Assembly: GCA_001579985.1 (NCBI GenBank)
Contig: LRSR01004156.1
Coordinates: forward strand, 1 to 22,049
DNA from: Hypsibius dujardini
Taxonomy: Eukaryota; Tardigrada; Eutardigrada; Parachela; Hypsibiidae
Direction of reading: 5' to 3'
DNA length: 22,049 nt
This document shows, piece by piece, positions 1 through 11,024 of the stretch; within the stretch, counting starts at the first letter, position 1, and the number at the start of each line of letters is the position of its first letter. The notes beneath the pieces are model-generated. The model searched no databases. It worked only from the letters and a program-made list of their open reading frames with translations, and had not been told where the DNA came from. The translations under genes were made by a program, and so were the position numbers.

Positions 1-1252
1 GAAAATTACCCGGGCAATTTCAACCGAGAATTAAATAAGGTTACGAGGAATCCTGAATCCGTCCTATTTGTTGTCACCCCTTTTCGTGACCTTTTCCTAG
101 CCACTCGAATTTAGTGAGGGACACATGGGGCGTACCGTCCGCTAACTGCACCGCCAGTAGGGAACAACGGCAGCAATAGGCCAATCAGAAGAGAGCTCCA
201 TCATCTGATGGGGTAGGCTACCGCAGATCATCATTCTTAATTTTTAACGTTTGATAGCCCTTGTCGGTAATTTGAATAAAATGCCGTACGTTTTTTTTAC
301 CGGCACTGAGCACTAATATCATTCGCTCTGACCTCATGCATCGCCAACTTAATAAAGGAGGAGATTTCTGCCGCTTAACGCCTTTTTATAAAATTTTTTA
401 TAAAATCAAAAATGCGTGAAATAATAGAGATTGTCAGGGAAGATTTATTTGGTCGTTATTTTCGTCATTTGGTGGCTGACAATTCTTCTGCTGTTTCGCC
501 ATTTTGTTATGGCCAATCAATTTCAGACAAATTAGAGTCTCAGATTAGTGAGAAGTAGGAAGTCGCACGTGCCTTTTCCCGCTAATTGGATGATTTCGTT
601 ATCATGCGCGTCCAATCGGCCGAACAGAGTGCTTGCGTCAAAAGAGGGCATGGCGGCACGCAGCGCCCTTTTCGATTCTACTGTAGTTGAAGTTTTTTAA
701 TCATTTTTCTCTCGTATTCTTTCTATTACGATTGCAAGTGACTAAGAATAGACCACGAAAAGGGTGGCTTGGAATAAAACGGGTTCCTCGTACCACAATT
801 GAACTAGATGCGGATACCCCCCCCCCAATTAACCAGTCAAGTCATGTCATTAACCTCCCGCGTGTTTATTTTGCATTCTCATGAACTCCTATTTTGGCAA
901 TCCTCACATTTTGTACCCGAGCTGCGATACGGCACAACAAATATCTTTCTATAGTGTACAAAATATGGAGATAATGGCTTTTATAAACAAACTCACAGGG
1001 CAAGTGGAGGTTGGCAAGTGGAGACTCCCAGACTTTGTTTAGAGATACAATTTGTTATCAGCCGGCAGACACAGCCAGCTCCCCTCCCCTCTTTGCATAA
1101 GATATTGTTTGGCTTCCGCATCCTGTTAAGTTCGTCCGGGGCTTCCAAGTAGTGTCAGGGCAGCCGCATGATCCTGGTCAGGGAAGTTTGATTCCGACAC
1201 ATCTTTTTCTACCCGCAAGCTTCCTAACATTTGTTTATTCTTTTGATTTCAG
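1..1252. other. 5' flank of the TMEM151-like gene, no gene recognised
   Basis: No open frame here looks like a protein. The longest, at 687-884, has no family features. The stretch ends in a good 3' splice site (pyrimidine-rich run then TTTCAG ending at 1252), so an upstream non-coding first exon of the next gene probably lies here or beyond the left edge. There is a run of nine C near 818-826. I could not pick out a convincing promoter. Confidence 0.4.
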
Positions 1253-1325
1253 CTCGAACGAGACTACCCGGTAAACTTGCGCATTGTTTATTACTAGCCT
1301 GAGAAGACCAACCCAAAATCTCATC

Positions 1326-4300
1326 ATGTCTCCTCTTACCCACTCGCAAAACGAACAGAAGGATGAGGGTTATGCCGTCGGAGAGGAGATACTTAACATC
1401 GGTGGTCGCGGAACTGTGCTTGGTGACGCCCATGGAGAGGAGATAATTAACATCGGTGGTCGCGGAACTGTGCTTGGTGACGCCCATGGACCTCTTCTGC
1501 TGAGAGCTTTTCCGGACGTCGCCACCGACAATTTTGACAATGACGAGAATGACATTGAACGACATGGTAGAAGGTACAAATGACAAAGACTAAATTAATC
1601 AAAAAATATTCTTTTGAATTGACGGATTTTTGTTGACTTAAAAAATCAAATGATTTTTAGCCTCTTTAAATTATTTAGTAGCTAAGAGTTTTAGCTCTGC
1701 CTTATATTTTTTGGGCGATTTTCAGATTGGGGACGCAAAATGCTTCCGCTAATATTTTTTAGTTATTACAATACCATTCATGGTTTATAAATCTCGTGTC
1801 AGCCGCGATTAAAAACTCTTTATGGGCACAATTTCAAAGTTGGGAAAACACTGGAAGATTCTATTTTTTATGATTTTCTGTGTAAAAATGTCGCTTTATC
1901 GAAAGGCAGTGAATATAATTATTTTGACACTACCCCATCCCAAATTCAATTTCGGATAGATTTGTATCAGCCAAATATTTTTAGCGTGAAAGGGGCGGCG
2001 ATACATGTCAACTCTAGATAGCATCGCAGAAATTTTTGGCCCTTGTTTTCAAAACTTCTCATAGCTCCACCCCTTATATTCAGAAAATATTTGATTGATA
2101 CCAATCAATTCAAAATTAAATTTGGGATGGGGTAGTGTAAAAATAATTGTTTTGAATGTATTTCAATAAATCGTCATTTTAAGGGTGAAGATCAATGAAA
2201 CCGGAATCTTCTAGTGGTTTCCCAACTTTAAAATTCCGCCAAAAAATATTGACTAGTTTAACAACATCAAGAGGAGGCATTCTGCGTCCCCATTTGAAAA
2301 TGGTCCCACGGTAGTCTTAGTTTCCCGGCTTAAATCTGTGATTACTAAACGTTTTCATACAGTTTTTTTGAGAAACCAGAAATTAAAACTTAATCATAAA
2401 CCACTATAATTTTTAGAGCAGTTTCTGTTTAGTTGCTTTAATTTACTTTGGTTTTGCCATTCTTACAGAGGAAGGCCTAAAAGTCTGCAATCCTGTTCAG
2501 CGGCTTGCGGAGACTTCTGGACAAGTTCCACCACCGGCGCCTACTTCCTCTCCGTCGCGATGATTGCTGTGGGAGTGGGACTGGTAGTTGGCGGGACCAT
2601 CCTCATGATGAACTACGACGGTGACGACTACCCCAAGCGGTACATGACAATGCAGATTTTCGGTGGAATATTGGCCGTTACCGTTTATTGCATCTACATT
2701 GACATGTTATTGAGCGGGGCCAAGTTCCGTTATTGGAGTGAGGCCGCCTTGTCGCCGGAGCAGGTCAAGCAGCACATTGCGAAGGTTCGCGAGGCTCGTC
2801 CTCGGATCGTCTGGACCATGACTTCGTTCCACAAGAAACTGGATAGCAACGGCGACACGAAACGCAAGGTGACAGCAACGAATTAAGATTGAGACTCGTT
2901 CTTGACTCACCTGAGCTGAACTACGTTTTACGTGAAGTGTAAATCAAAACTCGAAATTAAGAGCTAAATTAAGCTAATAAATGAAATTGCAACACACGCT
3001 GAATAGCTAACTGATTCTTCATCAAATTTGAGTTAAAGTTTGTTAAAGATTGTAAAGTTCGGTATGGTTTTTCATTAAAGTTTGTTTGCTCATCACAGTT
3101 TTCGTAAAAGTTTTGTTTTTGAGTTCTTTAGACAAACTTAACCAAAAAGAAATATTTAATGACAATTTTAATCATAATTTCGCTGAATAAGACTAAAACT
3201 ACTGTAAAGCGCTATGTTACTAATAACTGGCACTAAACTAAAACGTTCAGTCACTGAAACTAATGAATTAAAAATGCTCTTAAATTTTGTACATTGGCTG
3301 CTTTAATCAACTGAAACGATCGTTTCAGGGCCAAGTGCGGCCGAGTTTTTGAAAAGTCATCATTTCAGTGCAACTTTGAAAAAACTGATAAGGATGAATG
3401 CCGGTAATCTCCCATGAACAATATAAGCTGCATGCACAAAGAAAGTGCTCATTTAAAACCATTAAATTTGACATCTTTCAATATCATGTCAAAACACATT
3501 ACCGTTTTCACTTTACTTCAACCGTACTTACGGTTAAAGTGGCCAACAAAGCCAACTCGAAGCAACAAGCTCTACAAGTGCGGCCCTAACATACCTCAGT
3601 ATTCCTATGTTGCCAGATCAAACAGACTCAGCTGTTTTTGAAATTTTTTAACAATCTACAGATTACCAGAGCCAGTTGAATTTGTTTCATTTTAAAACAC
3701 GACAGGTAAAATCCGGTTTCGGCGGAGTTGCTTAGACTATTTTAAAAGGTGTTTTCTAATGTAAGGTGTCGATCTGTCGATTGGCTCTGTACTGTGACAC
3801 TGTGTACCGATGGTCTGGTGAATATTAGGGTTGGAAGTACTAGTACCGGATATTAATACCAACAACTGAAATTCGTGTTCTAATTAGATTTTTAGTCAGC
3901 TTTAACTTGGTAACTAAGGATTCTTAGTTTGTTCTCTTTTAGTGACGGATACTTTTAGTTTAGTCCTATAGCCAAATTAGCTGATTGATATTAATGAAAA
4001 TAATTATGAGTTACTAAGTAACATTGATTGCTCTTCCCAGGTCACATGGGAAGGTGAGCAGGACTTTGTCTTTTCCTACGCAGACGACATCTCCGATCCA
4101 CCCTCCGACCACGGAATGGAAGAATTCCAGCACACTCGGATTAAATTCAGCAAAACGTTTTCTTTTGCGGATGCCGAGACCGAAGCGGCGTTCATATTGC
4201 AGAAATTAGAGTTTATCACCAACAATCTCGGCCGGGATGAACGCCATGAGGTGAAGACGGAGCTGGTGATTCCCGGATACGTGGAATCAATTATGGCGAC

Positions 4301-4445
4301 GACTAACGGACGGCGGCCATGTCTGGTCAACGAGGGACTGTATGTGTTGTGCGTGATGTTGCTGTTGGAGCTGCCGTTCGGTTTCCTCCTACGACTGTTC
4401 AGCGGGAAGCGATGCTACCAATATTCAAAGAACCTCAAGTCTTAG
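1326..4445 (+). CDS. TMEM151-like three-pass membrane protein, three coding exons
   Basis: Seen: coding exons 1326-1573, 2469-2868 and 4041-4445 join with matching phases (donor GAAG|GTACAA with acceptor CTTACAG|A, phase 2; AAG|GTGACA with CCCAG|GTC, phase 0) to give 350 aa. ATG 1326 is chosen because an in-frame TAA lies at 1272-1274 in the same exon. Residues 1-82 are polar and hold an 18-residue tandem repeat (19-36 and 37-54). Hydrophobic segments are at about 106-128, 144-166 and 315-337. Known for the family: vertebrate TMEM151A/B have an RPxKxSL..C....W lead into the first membrane span, then a conserved A-x-P-x-I-x-W...H motif, an NGD motif, and a T-R-I/L-x-F-x-K-x-F-S-F-A motif in the long loop before the last span. 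All are visible here (RPKSL at 85-89, ARPRIVW at 192-198, NGDTK at 210-214, TRIKFSKTFSFAD at 248-260). The molecular role of TMEM151 is unknown. The repeat region is absent from my recollection of the vertebrate proteins. Alternative: a more distant member of the same superfamily. Confidence 0.78.
1380..1487 (+). repeat. 54-bp tandem duplication inside the coding exon
   Basis: Two back-to-back copies (1380-1433 and 1434-1487) differ at a single base (C to A, Leu to Ile). The unit is a multiple of three, so each copy adds 18 residues beginning GEEI and containing NIGGRGTVLGDAH. The near-identity points to a recent event. Confidence 0.93.
1717..2303. mobile_element. Fold-back (palindromic MITE-like) element, copy 1
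   Basis: This lies in the first coding intron of the TMEM151-like gene. The left arm, starting GATTTTCAGATTGGGGACGC at 1717, is matched in reverse complement by GCGTCCCCATTTGAAAATG ending near 2302. Further in, GAAAACACTGGAAGATTC faces GAATCTTCTAGTGGTTTC, and GACACTACCCCATCCCAAAT faces ATTTGGGATGGGGTAGTGT. The core has GGGGCGGCGATA (about 1992) facing TAGCTCCACCCC (about 2062). There is no coding capacity, so it is non-autonomous. Target-site duplications are not clear. Confidence 0.85.
2920..3330. repeat. ACTAAA/AGTTTG-rich AT block
   Basis: This is an AT-rich stretch in intron 2 of the TMEM151-like gene with many ACTAAA, TTAAAG and AGTTTG words. It shares the 16-mer ACTAAACTAAAACGTT with 13121-13136 and resembles 16540-16770. 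It is probably an old dispersed repeat, with blurred ends. The remaining intron to 4040 holds only more of the same (3840-4020) and a direct AAGTGCGGCC repeat near 3333 and 3577. Confidence 0.45.
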
Positions 4446-5889
4446 TGCAGCGTAATTTGGACTGATTACAGCAGTTCTTCGCTCTAAAAAATTACGTCTC
4501 ATATTTTTTTGTTGAAATTTTAGAATTGTGAACGAAGGTTATGATACCGATATTTCGGGAGACAAATGTTCATGTCGACATGTCTTATCCATTTTTTAGT
4601 GTGTCCAACAGACATTAGGTCTTTTCAAACATTATGACTTGTTCGGCAAAATTATGTTCTATTTTTAAAGTTGCGTTCGAAATTTACAAATATTACTACG
4701 ACCCATAATGATAATCTCAGACTGATGCCCTCTCTTTATACGCGGCGTACATATGGAGGTGTAAATTGCTCGTGCAAGTGTAAATTTTACTCTGCTAGGG
4801 TAAAAAACTAATTTTGATGCAAAGCGGAGTACAAAAAAGTCCGCTAAAAGCCCCCCAGGACAAAAATATTTTAATAATTATGGAACTAAATATTTAATCG
4901 TCCTCATTAACTTCGAAATTTTAAATTAATTTCTACCGTAATTGGAATCATTTGCCATCAATTTAGCAAGTGGGAAACCGCGACAAAATCTCGAAGTTTC
5001 ACCATCAGTGCGCAGTACTATTAATACATTGATTGCGCATATGCAACAAAAGCAGCCGTTGCAATTCACTTTTTCGCTTCTCTTCTGGCATTTTCTTGTT
5101 TCATCCCCCAGACTAGAATTGATTTCCAATGAAACTAATTTCTGTCATGCGTAATATTTATTTTTCCACTTCATGTCTGTGAAATGGGGAAGCTAACTGG
5201 TGGAACCACGGCGTGATTCGGAGCGTTGGCGTTGCTTTTACTTTCTCCATTTTGATTTTCTACCATATTGACTTGTTTTCGTCACAATTACCGCATGCCC
5301 ACTTGGATGAAGCTTCTGAAAATATGGAGTTTCAGGGCATTCTTTTTAGTGTAGTTGCTGTTTTGAACTTTTTCAGCCGACCGTTGGAGTTGCGGCTTCC
5401 AGGTAGATGAAGTCGATTGATTCATTGATTGTCTGTCTCGTACTTCGGTCTGTACTTGCGCTCCACTTTGATCACTGCCGCTATAGGGGTTTGAGTTTAA
5501 TTAATTAGGGCGAAAATTAGGGTGTAATTAAAAATTGGAGTTTCAAAAACAACTAGGGCAGCAGCAGTAATTTGGTGGAGCGTTGGTGCTAACTGTTGGA
5601 ACCAATCAATGAATCGATCAAGTTGATTCGCCTGAACGTTCGCTGTTTTAACGGTTGGTCTGAATAATAGAAACTCTCCATGCCGAAAGGATCTCCGGTT
5701 CTTCTTGACCTTTGACTATTTTGTACACATGTTTTCTTTGGAATTTCGCACCGAATTGTGTGTATATTTACAGCGAATAAAATTTTATTCGAGACATAAG
5801 TATTTTTGCCCCGCTCAAGCAAATTTGGCGCCTGCAGGGCATTTTTACACCGCGAGAGTAAATTTTGAAAAATAAGAGGTTCATTTAGC

Positions 5890-5907
5890 GCGAGTAAATT
5901 TACTCGC
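5890..5907. repeat. 18-bp perfect palindrome (GCGAGTAAATTTACTCGC)
   Basis: The sequence is self-complementary over 18 bases. It lies among other GAGTAAA words within about 100 bp. It may be part of a degraded repeat or a binding site for a dimeric protein, and nothing else supports either reading. Confidence 0.6.
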
Positions 5908-6227
5908 CAAAAACGACTTACCGATGCACCTCGCGGAGTACGTACCCCCGGAGTAAATATTTTCGTTGGGGCCAGTTTGATGTTTGCAGCATTGGCACCG
6001 GTGTGTCTCGAGACATTCCTCACTATCTCTCGTCAGCTCAAAATGAAGCTCCGAGTGTTGCCTTTAAAACGTCCCTTGGGTGCTCAGCCTTATTTACCTT
6101 ACCCCTGGTTCCCGGTTGGGCTCCGTTAGTGATGAACAGAAGAGATTGCAACCGGCTCAAGTGTCCAATCGCTTGCTGACAGTTAGAACAAAAATAATGC
6201 TGTCTATATGTCTGTACACGCATACAT

Positions 6228-6546
6228 ACGTGGCCACAAGTTAGCGCTAACCAAGTTAAAACCAACTTTTTACTGGGTGCCAGCAAAGTGGTCAAAGTTT
6301 GAGCCAATTCTAGGCACAGGGTACCAAAGTGTATAAAAACCCCTAACCCACCAAATGCCCATCCCTTGACCCTCAAACAAAACGTCATTTTAACCCTTCC
6401 CAAACCTTCCCATGGGGAAGGTTTGGATTTGGAATACATCTCATTTCCCATTCCGTGGTAGGTTGGTTGAATACGAAATCGGACGTCCCATCCTATCCCA
6501 TGGGAAATTGCATCCCTTGTGAACCCAACCCTACTTGTGGCCACGT
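6228..6546. mobile_element. Possible MITE with 14-bp terminal inverted repeats and internal hairpin
   Basis: ACGTGGCCACAAGT at 6228-6241 is repeated as its exact reverse complement at 6533-6546, about 320 bp apart. Inside, 6400-6411 and 6415-6426 form a perfect 12-bp stem (CCAAACCTTCCC) with a 3-base loop. No transposase is present and target-site duplications were not identified. The two inverted features could be unrelated. Confidence 0.4.
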
Positions 6547-7177
6547 GTGCATCTCCTTCCTATTTAAACCGAGACACCAAGTGCAACACACCCTCAAGTT
6601 GACTATGACACATGCATGCGCTGCAGTTCGGAAGTGGCGTATGCAAAGTTGACGATATGCATAGAAAGGAAATGTCCTCTTCCCTTCATATAATCCCAAT
6701 CCACTTTCCATCCCCTTGCGCATAAAATATTTCCATGCGGAAAACGAATTTACTTATTGCCCGACGTTGCGCGTTATCATGTTGAGCAGATCTTCGCATC
6801 GATTGATTGATTGATGGACACCTTTTTGTATCTCCATAGAAATTTTAGGCTGACAACAGTTTGCTGTGTGCTTCGAAATTTATGTTAGAATTTTAATCTC
6901 TGTCGCGGAGCCTCTGTCGGTGGAAGGCGATCGAATTCATCTTTCTGGCTGACTTGTTCGCAATTCGCTTTTTCAGTCTTGATACGGTAGTTCTTGAGTC
7001 TTAATTAAATTCTCTACCGAACGATCGCTTTGTCATCTCTCCCGCTTCCTGCTCGAGGAAGGACTCTATTCACAAGACTTAGACCTTCTGACTGTACACC
7101 CCTATTGACTGGCTTTATTCATCAGCCAGAGCCCAATTCCTATTACATCGTTTATAGACAACAAGTGATAAAAGGTC

Positions 7178-10149
7178 ATGACCATGATCAAGCTTTCCGA
7201 CGATCCGGTGTGGATCCAGACGACCGTTCTCGGTCTGTTCGGCTTCGTCCGTGATCCTCATCGTCGTTTCACCGAACAACGTCAAGGCGGACCGAAACTC
7301 CGCCATGGCCTTCAGCTCCTTTTAGCTGGCTTAGTTTTGTCGTCGACATTGTGTCTCATCATCTTCGAGATCGGTACCGACATCACCCATTCCCTCGTAG
7401 CTGCCCGTGAGGCGATCCGAGAACCCTTCATCATCCGGATCCTCTCCAATTTAGCCAACTGTTTCTATCCGACGAGGGCGGTTTTGGTGTTGACCATTTT
7501 TCTCACTAAGCGCACAGCTTGGATGAAACTTTGCCGTGCGGTTAAAGAATTCACACGTACGCTCCATCAGGATCATGGATGCGAGGTAATCGTCTTGAAA
7601 CAGCAGACTTCCCTTCTCACAATCCCATAATATCTCGTATATTGTACTTACACGCTGTACCTGAAGCGGCTTCTCCTCCCTTTTACAGACCTAAAAACTG
7701 GTAAATACTAATTAAATAATAAATGTGACGAAACATTGAACAATAAATGTTCATAGGAAGTCATAGGTATTTTATGTTATTTAAACATTTTTTAAGCCAG
7801 TAATGATTTGCATAGTTTTTCAAGCGTTCTTTCCAAGTTTATCAATAAATACGTTATGACTTAGAGTTTTGACAGAAAACGACTTCAAAATTATGATTTC
7901 AGGTGCCTGTAGTCCAAGACCCATGCCCTTACGCCTTAAATCCCCAACCTTGTGGAGACCCTTGGCACCGCTTGCAGATTTCCTCGCTGGTTATGTTCCT
8001 TTTCTGTTCGGCCCTACACTTGACCTTCTCCTACTGCGAAGCCACAATGGGAATGGGCCAGTATCAAGCCGAAACATCAAACGATACTGGCCATTTAATC
8101 GGCGAGGAGGAATTTGACTGCTATTTCACCACGGTCTGCATCACTTGGACAAGTGACCTCGCGGTGTGGATTATGACTGCGGATCTGTCGTTCCTGCTGT
8201 CTCAGCAGATTCTCCTGTGTGCCTTCGTGTACGCCCTCATCTTGTTGAGTGTTTTGAATGCCGTGGAGCGAGATATTATGGAGGAATCTGAGGTTTTTCG
8301 GTGTGGAAAACCAAATACAACGGAACAGTTCGTTTGTTTGAAGATTCGAACGAAAAGTTGGTCAGCAACATACATCTCTGCAAAACGGTTGTTGTGCTTG
8401 TTTAACAGTGTCTTCGGTCACGTGATATTACTTAGTGCCATTTTCGACGTCCTCACGGCACTGGGTCTAGGTGTTAACATAATGAAGCCGCTTCAAAAGG
8501 GTGAAACTTTAACAATGGGCACTACGATTTATTACGTCTTCGCATGTGGTTTGTTCGTTTCCTATACGATCGTACTGTTCGTCCCGTTCGTTTTGCTTCA
8601 GGAGAAGGTATGTGCTCTCCTCATACTGATGCAGCCAGACTGAACGTAATTTCGAATTTTTGGAGAAACTGTTTTTTAATACATCAATAAGACATATTAC
8701 CGGTAGAACCCTCCGTTTGTTTTGTGTTTTTCATTTTAGTTAATACGGTTTGTCAAATATTAATTAGAATGATAGCCGGTTTTATTCAACTAACAAACAA
8801 GTAAAGCACTAACTTGAGATGATTTTCAAAAATGGATTTCAAAACGTCTCCAAATTTTTTTCTAAATTATTTCAATATTAATGATGATTTAAAAGATTTA
8901 TTTCATCGGCGAATCTCTGAGAACTTTTGTTTACGAAAACACTTAAATATTCTGTTCTGCTTGATTCTCACTGTAAAAATGGCGATTTATCGAATTGCAC
9001 TAAATATAATTATTTTAAAATTTTCCCATCTCAAATTCAATTTGAAATCCATTGGCGTTATCCAAATATTTTTCGGACATCAGGGGGCGGAGCTACGTGG
9101 CAACTCTGGAAAGCTTCACTGGAATTTTCGGTCCTTTTTTAAAATTGTCCATAGCTCCGCCCCTTATATCTCCGAAAAATATTTGATTAGCGCTCATCGA
9201 TTTGAAATGAATTTTGGAATAAGACAGTGTCGAATTAATTATATTTTTTGCATTTCGAAGAATTGTCATTTTTACAGGGAAAATCAAACAAAACGAAATA
9301 TTCCAGTGTTTTCGAAATTTTGAAATTTTGTAAAAAAACGTTCTCGGAGATTCGCCGATGAAATAAATTTTTTGAATCATCATTAATATTGAACTGATTT
9401 AGAAAAAAAATTGCAGAAGTTTTGAAATCCATCTCTGAAAATTGCCCCAAGTAAGCATGACTCCAATACTTTACGAGGAGTTATGTAAAAGAAATTGACA
9501 GCTGGATTTTGTTCCTTGTCCCGTTGATACTGATAAATATTATTCATTAAAATGACTTCTAATTCTATTTCAACAAAATAATGTATCATAATATGACCAA
9601 GATGTAACCGTAAAAATCCTATTAGAGCGTCCCTCGGATTTTCTTACCTTCGTCGTAGAGTCAGAAACTGTTCGACACTGTGAAGGAGCTCATGTGGACG
9701 ATGGAGGAACAAGGTTGTTGTTTGAAATTATCAGAAAAGGTAACTTTATTAGATGATTTATTAGTGATTACGTTTTTCTGAGAGAGTGCCTCATCTTTAT
9801 GACTTTAGAATCACTGCATAGAACTGGAGACGAAATCAGCTGCGATGAGCAACTTGAAAGAACTGGCAGCCTTATTTCGTGATAATGTTCTCGCAGTGGA
9901 TGCGGGAGGGCTCATCAATTTCACAAGAGCGTCCGTTGTCGCGGTAATCTGAACACATGAAGCGCAATTACTATTAGTCCCTATGTAGTCCCTCAAAGTT
10001 TCTTCTGTATGAATTCAACTGTTGCTGAAATGGGTATTTGTTAATAATTAATTTTCATTTAGGTAGCCACTTCCGTCGCCACTTTGTTGCTGCTGGCGCA
10101 AGAAGTCTTGGAAAGAGCGTCCGACTCTCACCGCTATGGTCTGACGTGA
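7178..10149 (+). CDS. Gustatory-receptor-like seven-transmembrane chemoreceptor, five exons
   Basis: Seen: exons 7178-7585, 7903-8607, 9659-9739, 9809-9943 and 10063-10149 join entirely through phase-0 GT-AG introns (GAG|GTAATC, AAG|GTATGT, AAG|GTAACT, GCG|GTAATC; acceptors ATTTCAG, CGTCGTAG, GACTTTAG, TCATTTAG) into 471 aa ending at TGA 10147-10149. Hydrophobic segments are at about 43-67, 87-110, 160-182, 210-256 (probably one long span), 298-328, 342-369 and 431-456. Known: arthropod gustatory receptors (7tm_7 superfamily; ligand-gated cation channels with intracellular N-termini) usually have 350-500 aa, several phase-0 introns near the C-terminus, and a last helix led by an F..N..AVD.. 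type stretch and ending in TYhhhhhQF. Here FRDNVLAVDAGGL (421-433) leads into the last helix, whose closing motif is degenerate (ATLLLLAQE, Q456 kept). Intron 3 carries a fold-back element and introns 4-5 are short (69 bp and 119 bp). Inference: chemosensory receptor, ligand unknown. Start ATG 7178 could instead be ATG 7184. Confidence 0.82.
8821..9444. mobile_element. Fold-back (palindromic MITE-like) element, copy 2
   Basis: This lies in intron 3 of the receptor gene and is the best preserved copy. The outer arms, starting GATTTTCAAAAATGGATTTC at 8821, pair with the complement of 9300-9444. CATCGGCGAATCTC at about 8905 faces GAGATTCGCCGATG at about 9348, and ATTAATGATGAT faces ATCATCATTAAT. 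The core has GGGGGCGGAGCTAC (about 9083) facing ATAGCTCCGCCCC (about 9151), with a central spacer that also resembles copy 1. The open frames of 71-163 aa here are by-products of the arms. Confidence 0.9.
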
Positions 10150-11018
10150 TGCGAGTCGGAAGAGGCATGTAGATAAACAGGAAGTTCGCGTTTTTCTGTA
10201 TACAAAAGTATTTCTGTATGTGCGCATAATAATCATTTGCTGAAATAAGGGGAAAGTCCTGCTTCATACACATAGTTTGATTTGTGCATCAACAAAAAGG
10301 TTATCATTGCCCTTTCATGGGTTAACGCTGAGATTAAGTCTCGAGTTTAGCTTTATCAGTGTCAAATTTTTTTTTTTTGCACTGAAGAAAATCTTCCATT
10401 GTGCTCGTAACTTTAAAATTTTGCCAATCAAATGCCAAGAGATACCAAAACAATTTTTTTTTAAATATTTATTTTAAGATAAATTTATGATATCTTCATT
10501 CACGCTCATTTAAAAAATTATAAGCACTGTCGCACAACTATAATTTAAAAAAATTCAGTTTAAAAAGATTGGTATCAGCGGAATTGAGGTTCATGTGTTA
10601 TTCTGCAAGGCCCTCGTTTCCGGTCTGACCGGAGAATATTCTATAGTTCCAGACGTCCAAAAAGGATTCTGTTGATGTCAGTTGATTCCAAGTAAATATT
10701 ACGAGGGGACCTCTAAAAAATTAAAAAACGCAATCATTTGTAAAAATCGAAGCTTAAACAGCGAAGATCAGGAATTCTCCGGTCAGTAGCGCGTGGAGCT
10801 TTTGGTGGAGAAGGTATACGGCTTAATTTTCTTTTCCTGTTTTTCGCAAATAAATTTAAATTTCTACTATTTAAGTTAAACACAAACCAAATGTTCTTAA
10901 AAAATTATTTTAAGTTTGAGTAAGGAAGAATTGCGACACCTTGCACTGTTCGACAATTTTCTACCTCAGTTTCGTAAGAATCGTGCGCCGCAACAAACGC
11001 AACAAACGCTCACGGCAT
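10150..11018. other. AT-rich intergenic stretch, no gene seen
   Basis: It separates the 3' end of the plus-strand receptor gene from the 3' end of the minus-strand cysteine-rich gene (convergent pair). It holds T- and A-runs and one 12-bp inverted repeat (TGACCGGAGAAT at 10626-10637 against 10774-10785). No clear poly(A) signal lies close after 10149; an AATAAA occurs only near 10848. Confidence 0.5.
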
Positions 11019-11024
11019 TTTATT
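11019..11024 (-). terminator. Poly(A) signal overlapping the stop codon
   Basis: On the minus strand the stop TAA (11026-11024) runs straight into AATAAA, giving TAAATAAA. If used, the 3' UTR would be only a few tens of bases. Confidence 0.5.

Larger units (their letters stand above)
4446..7177. other. Gene-poor stretch between TMEM151-like and receptor genes
   Basis: I find no convincing gene in 2.7 kb. An open stretch at about 5180-5407 on the plus strand has hydrophobic residues but no ATG near its start and no clear acceptor. The 144-aa and 168-aa minus-strand frames at 5589-6023 and 6038-6544 overlap simple repeats and inverted repeats and show no family features. GAGTAAAT words recur (about 5851, 5892, 5950), including an 18-bp perfect palindrome at 5890-5907. 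Structured repeats at 6228-6546 are listed separately. The 5' UTR and promoter of the receptor gene must lie near the right end. Confidence 0.5.

Noticed and set aside
1224-1586. 120-aa minus-strand open frame over the first TMEM151-like exon
   Set aside because: It is the antisense of a spliced coding exon and owes its repeats to the 54-bp duplication.
5180-5410. Plus-strand open stretch with hydrophobic residues, ending at a possible donor (CCAG|GTAGAT)
   Set aside because: No ATG in the opening part, no acceptor, and no family features. It cannot be joined to a neighbour.
5589-6023. 144-aa minus-strand frame
   Set aside because: It covers GAGTAAA repeats and a palindrome, with no domain or splice support.
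6038-6544. 168-aa minus-strand frame
   Set aside because: It coincides with a structure bounded by inverted repeats and has no recognisable protein features.
8832-9323. 163-aa plus-strand frame and the matching minus-strand frames
   Set aside because: They lie within the arms of the fold-back element inside an intron. Similar frames appear on both strands because the DNA is palindromic.
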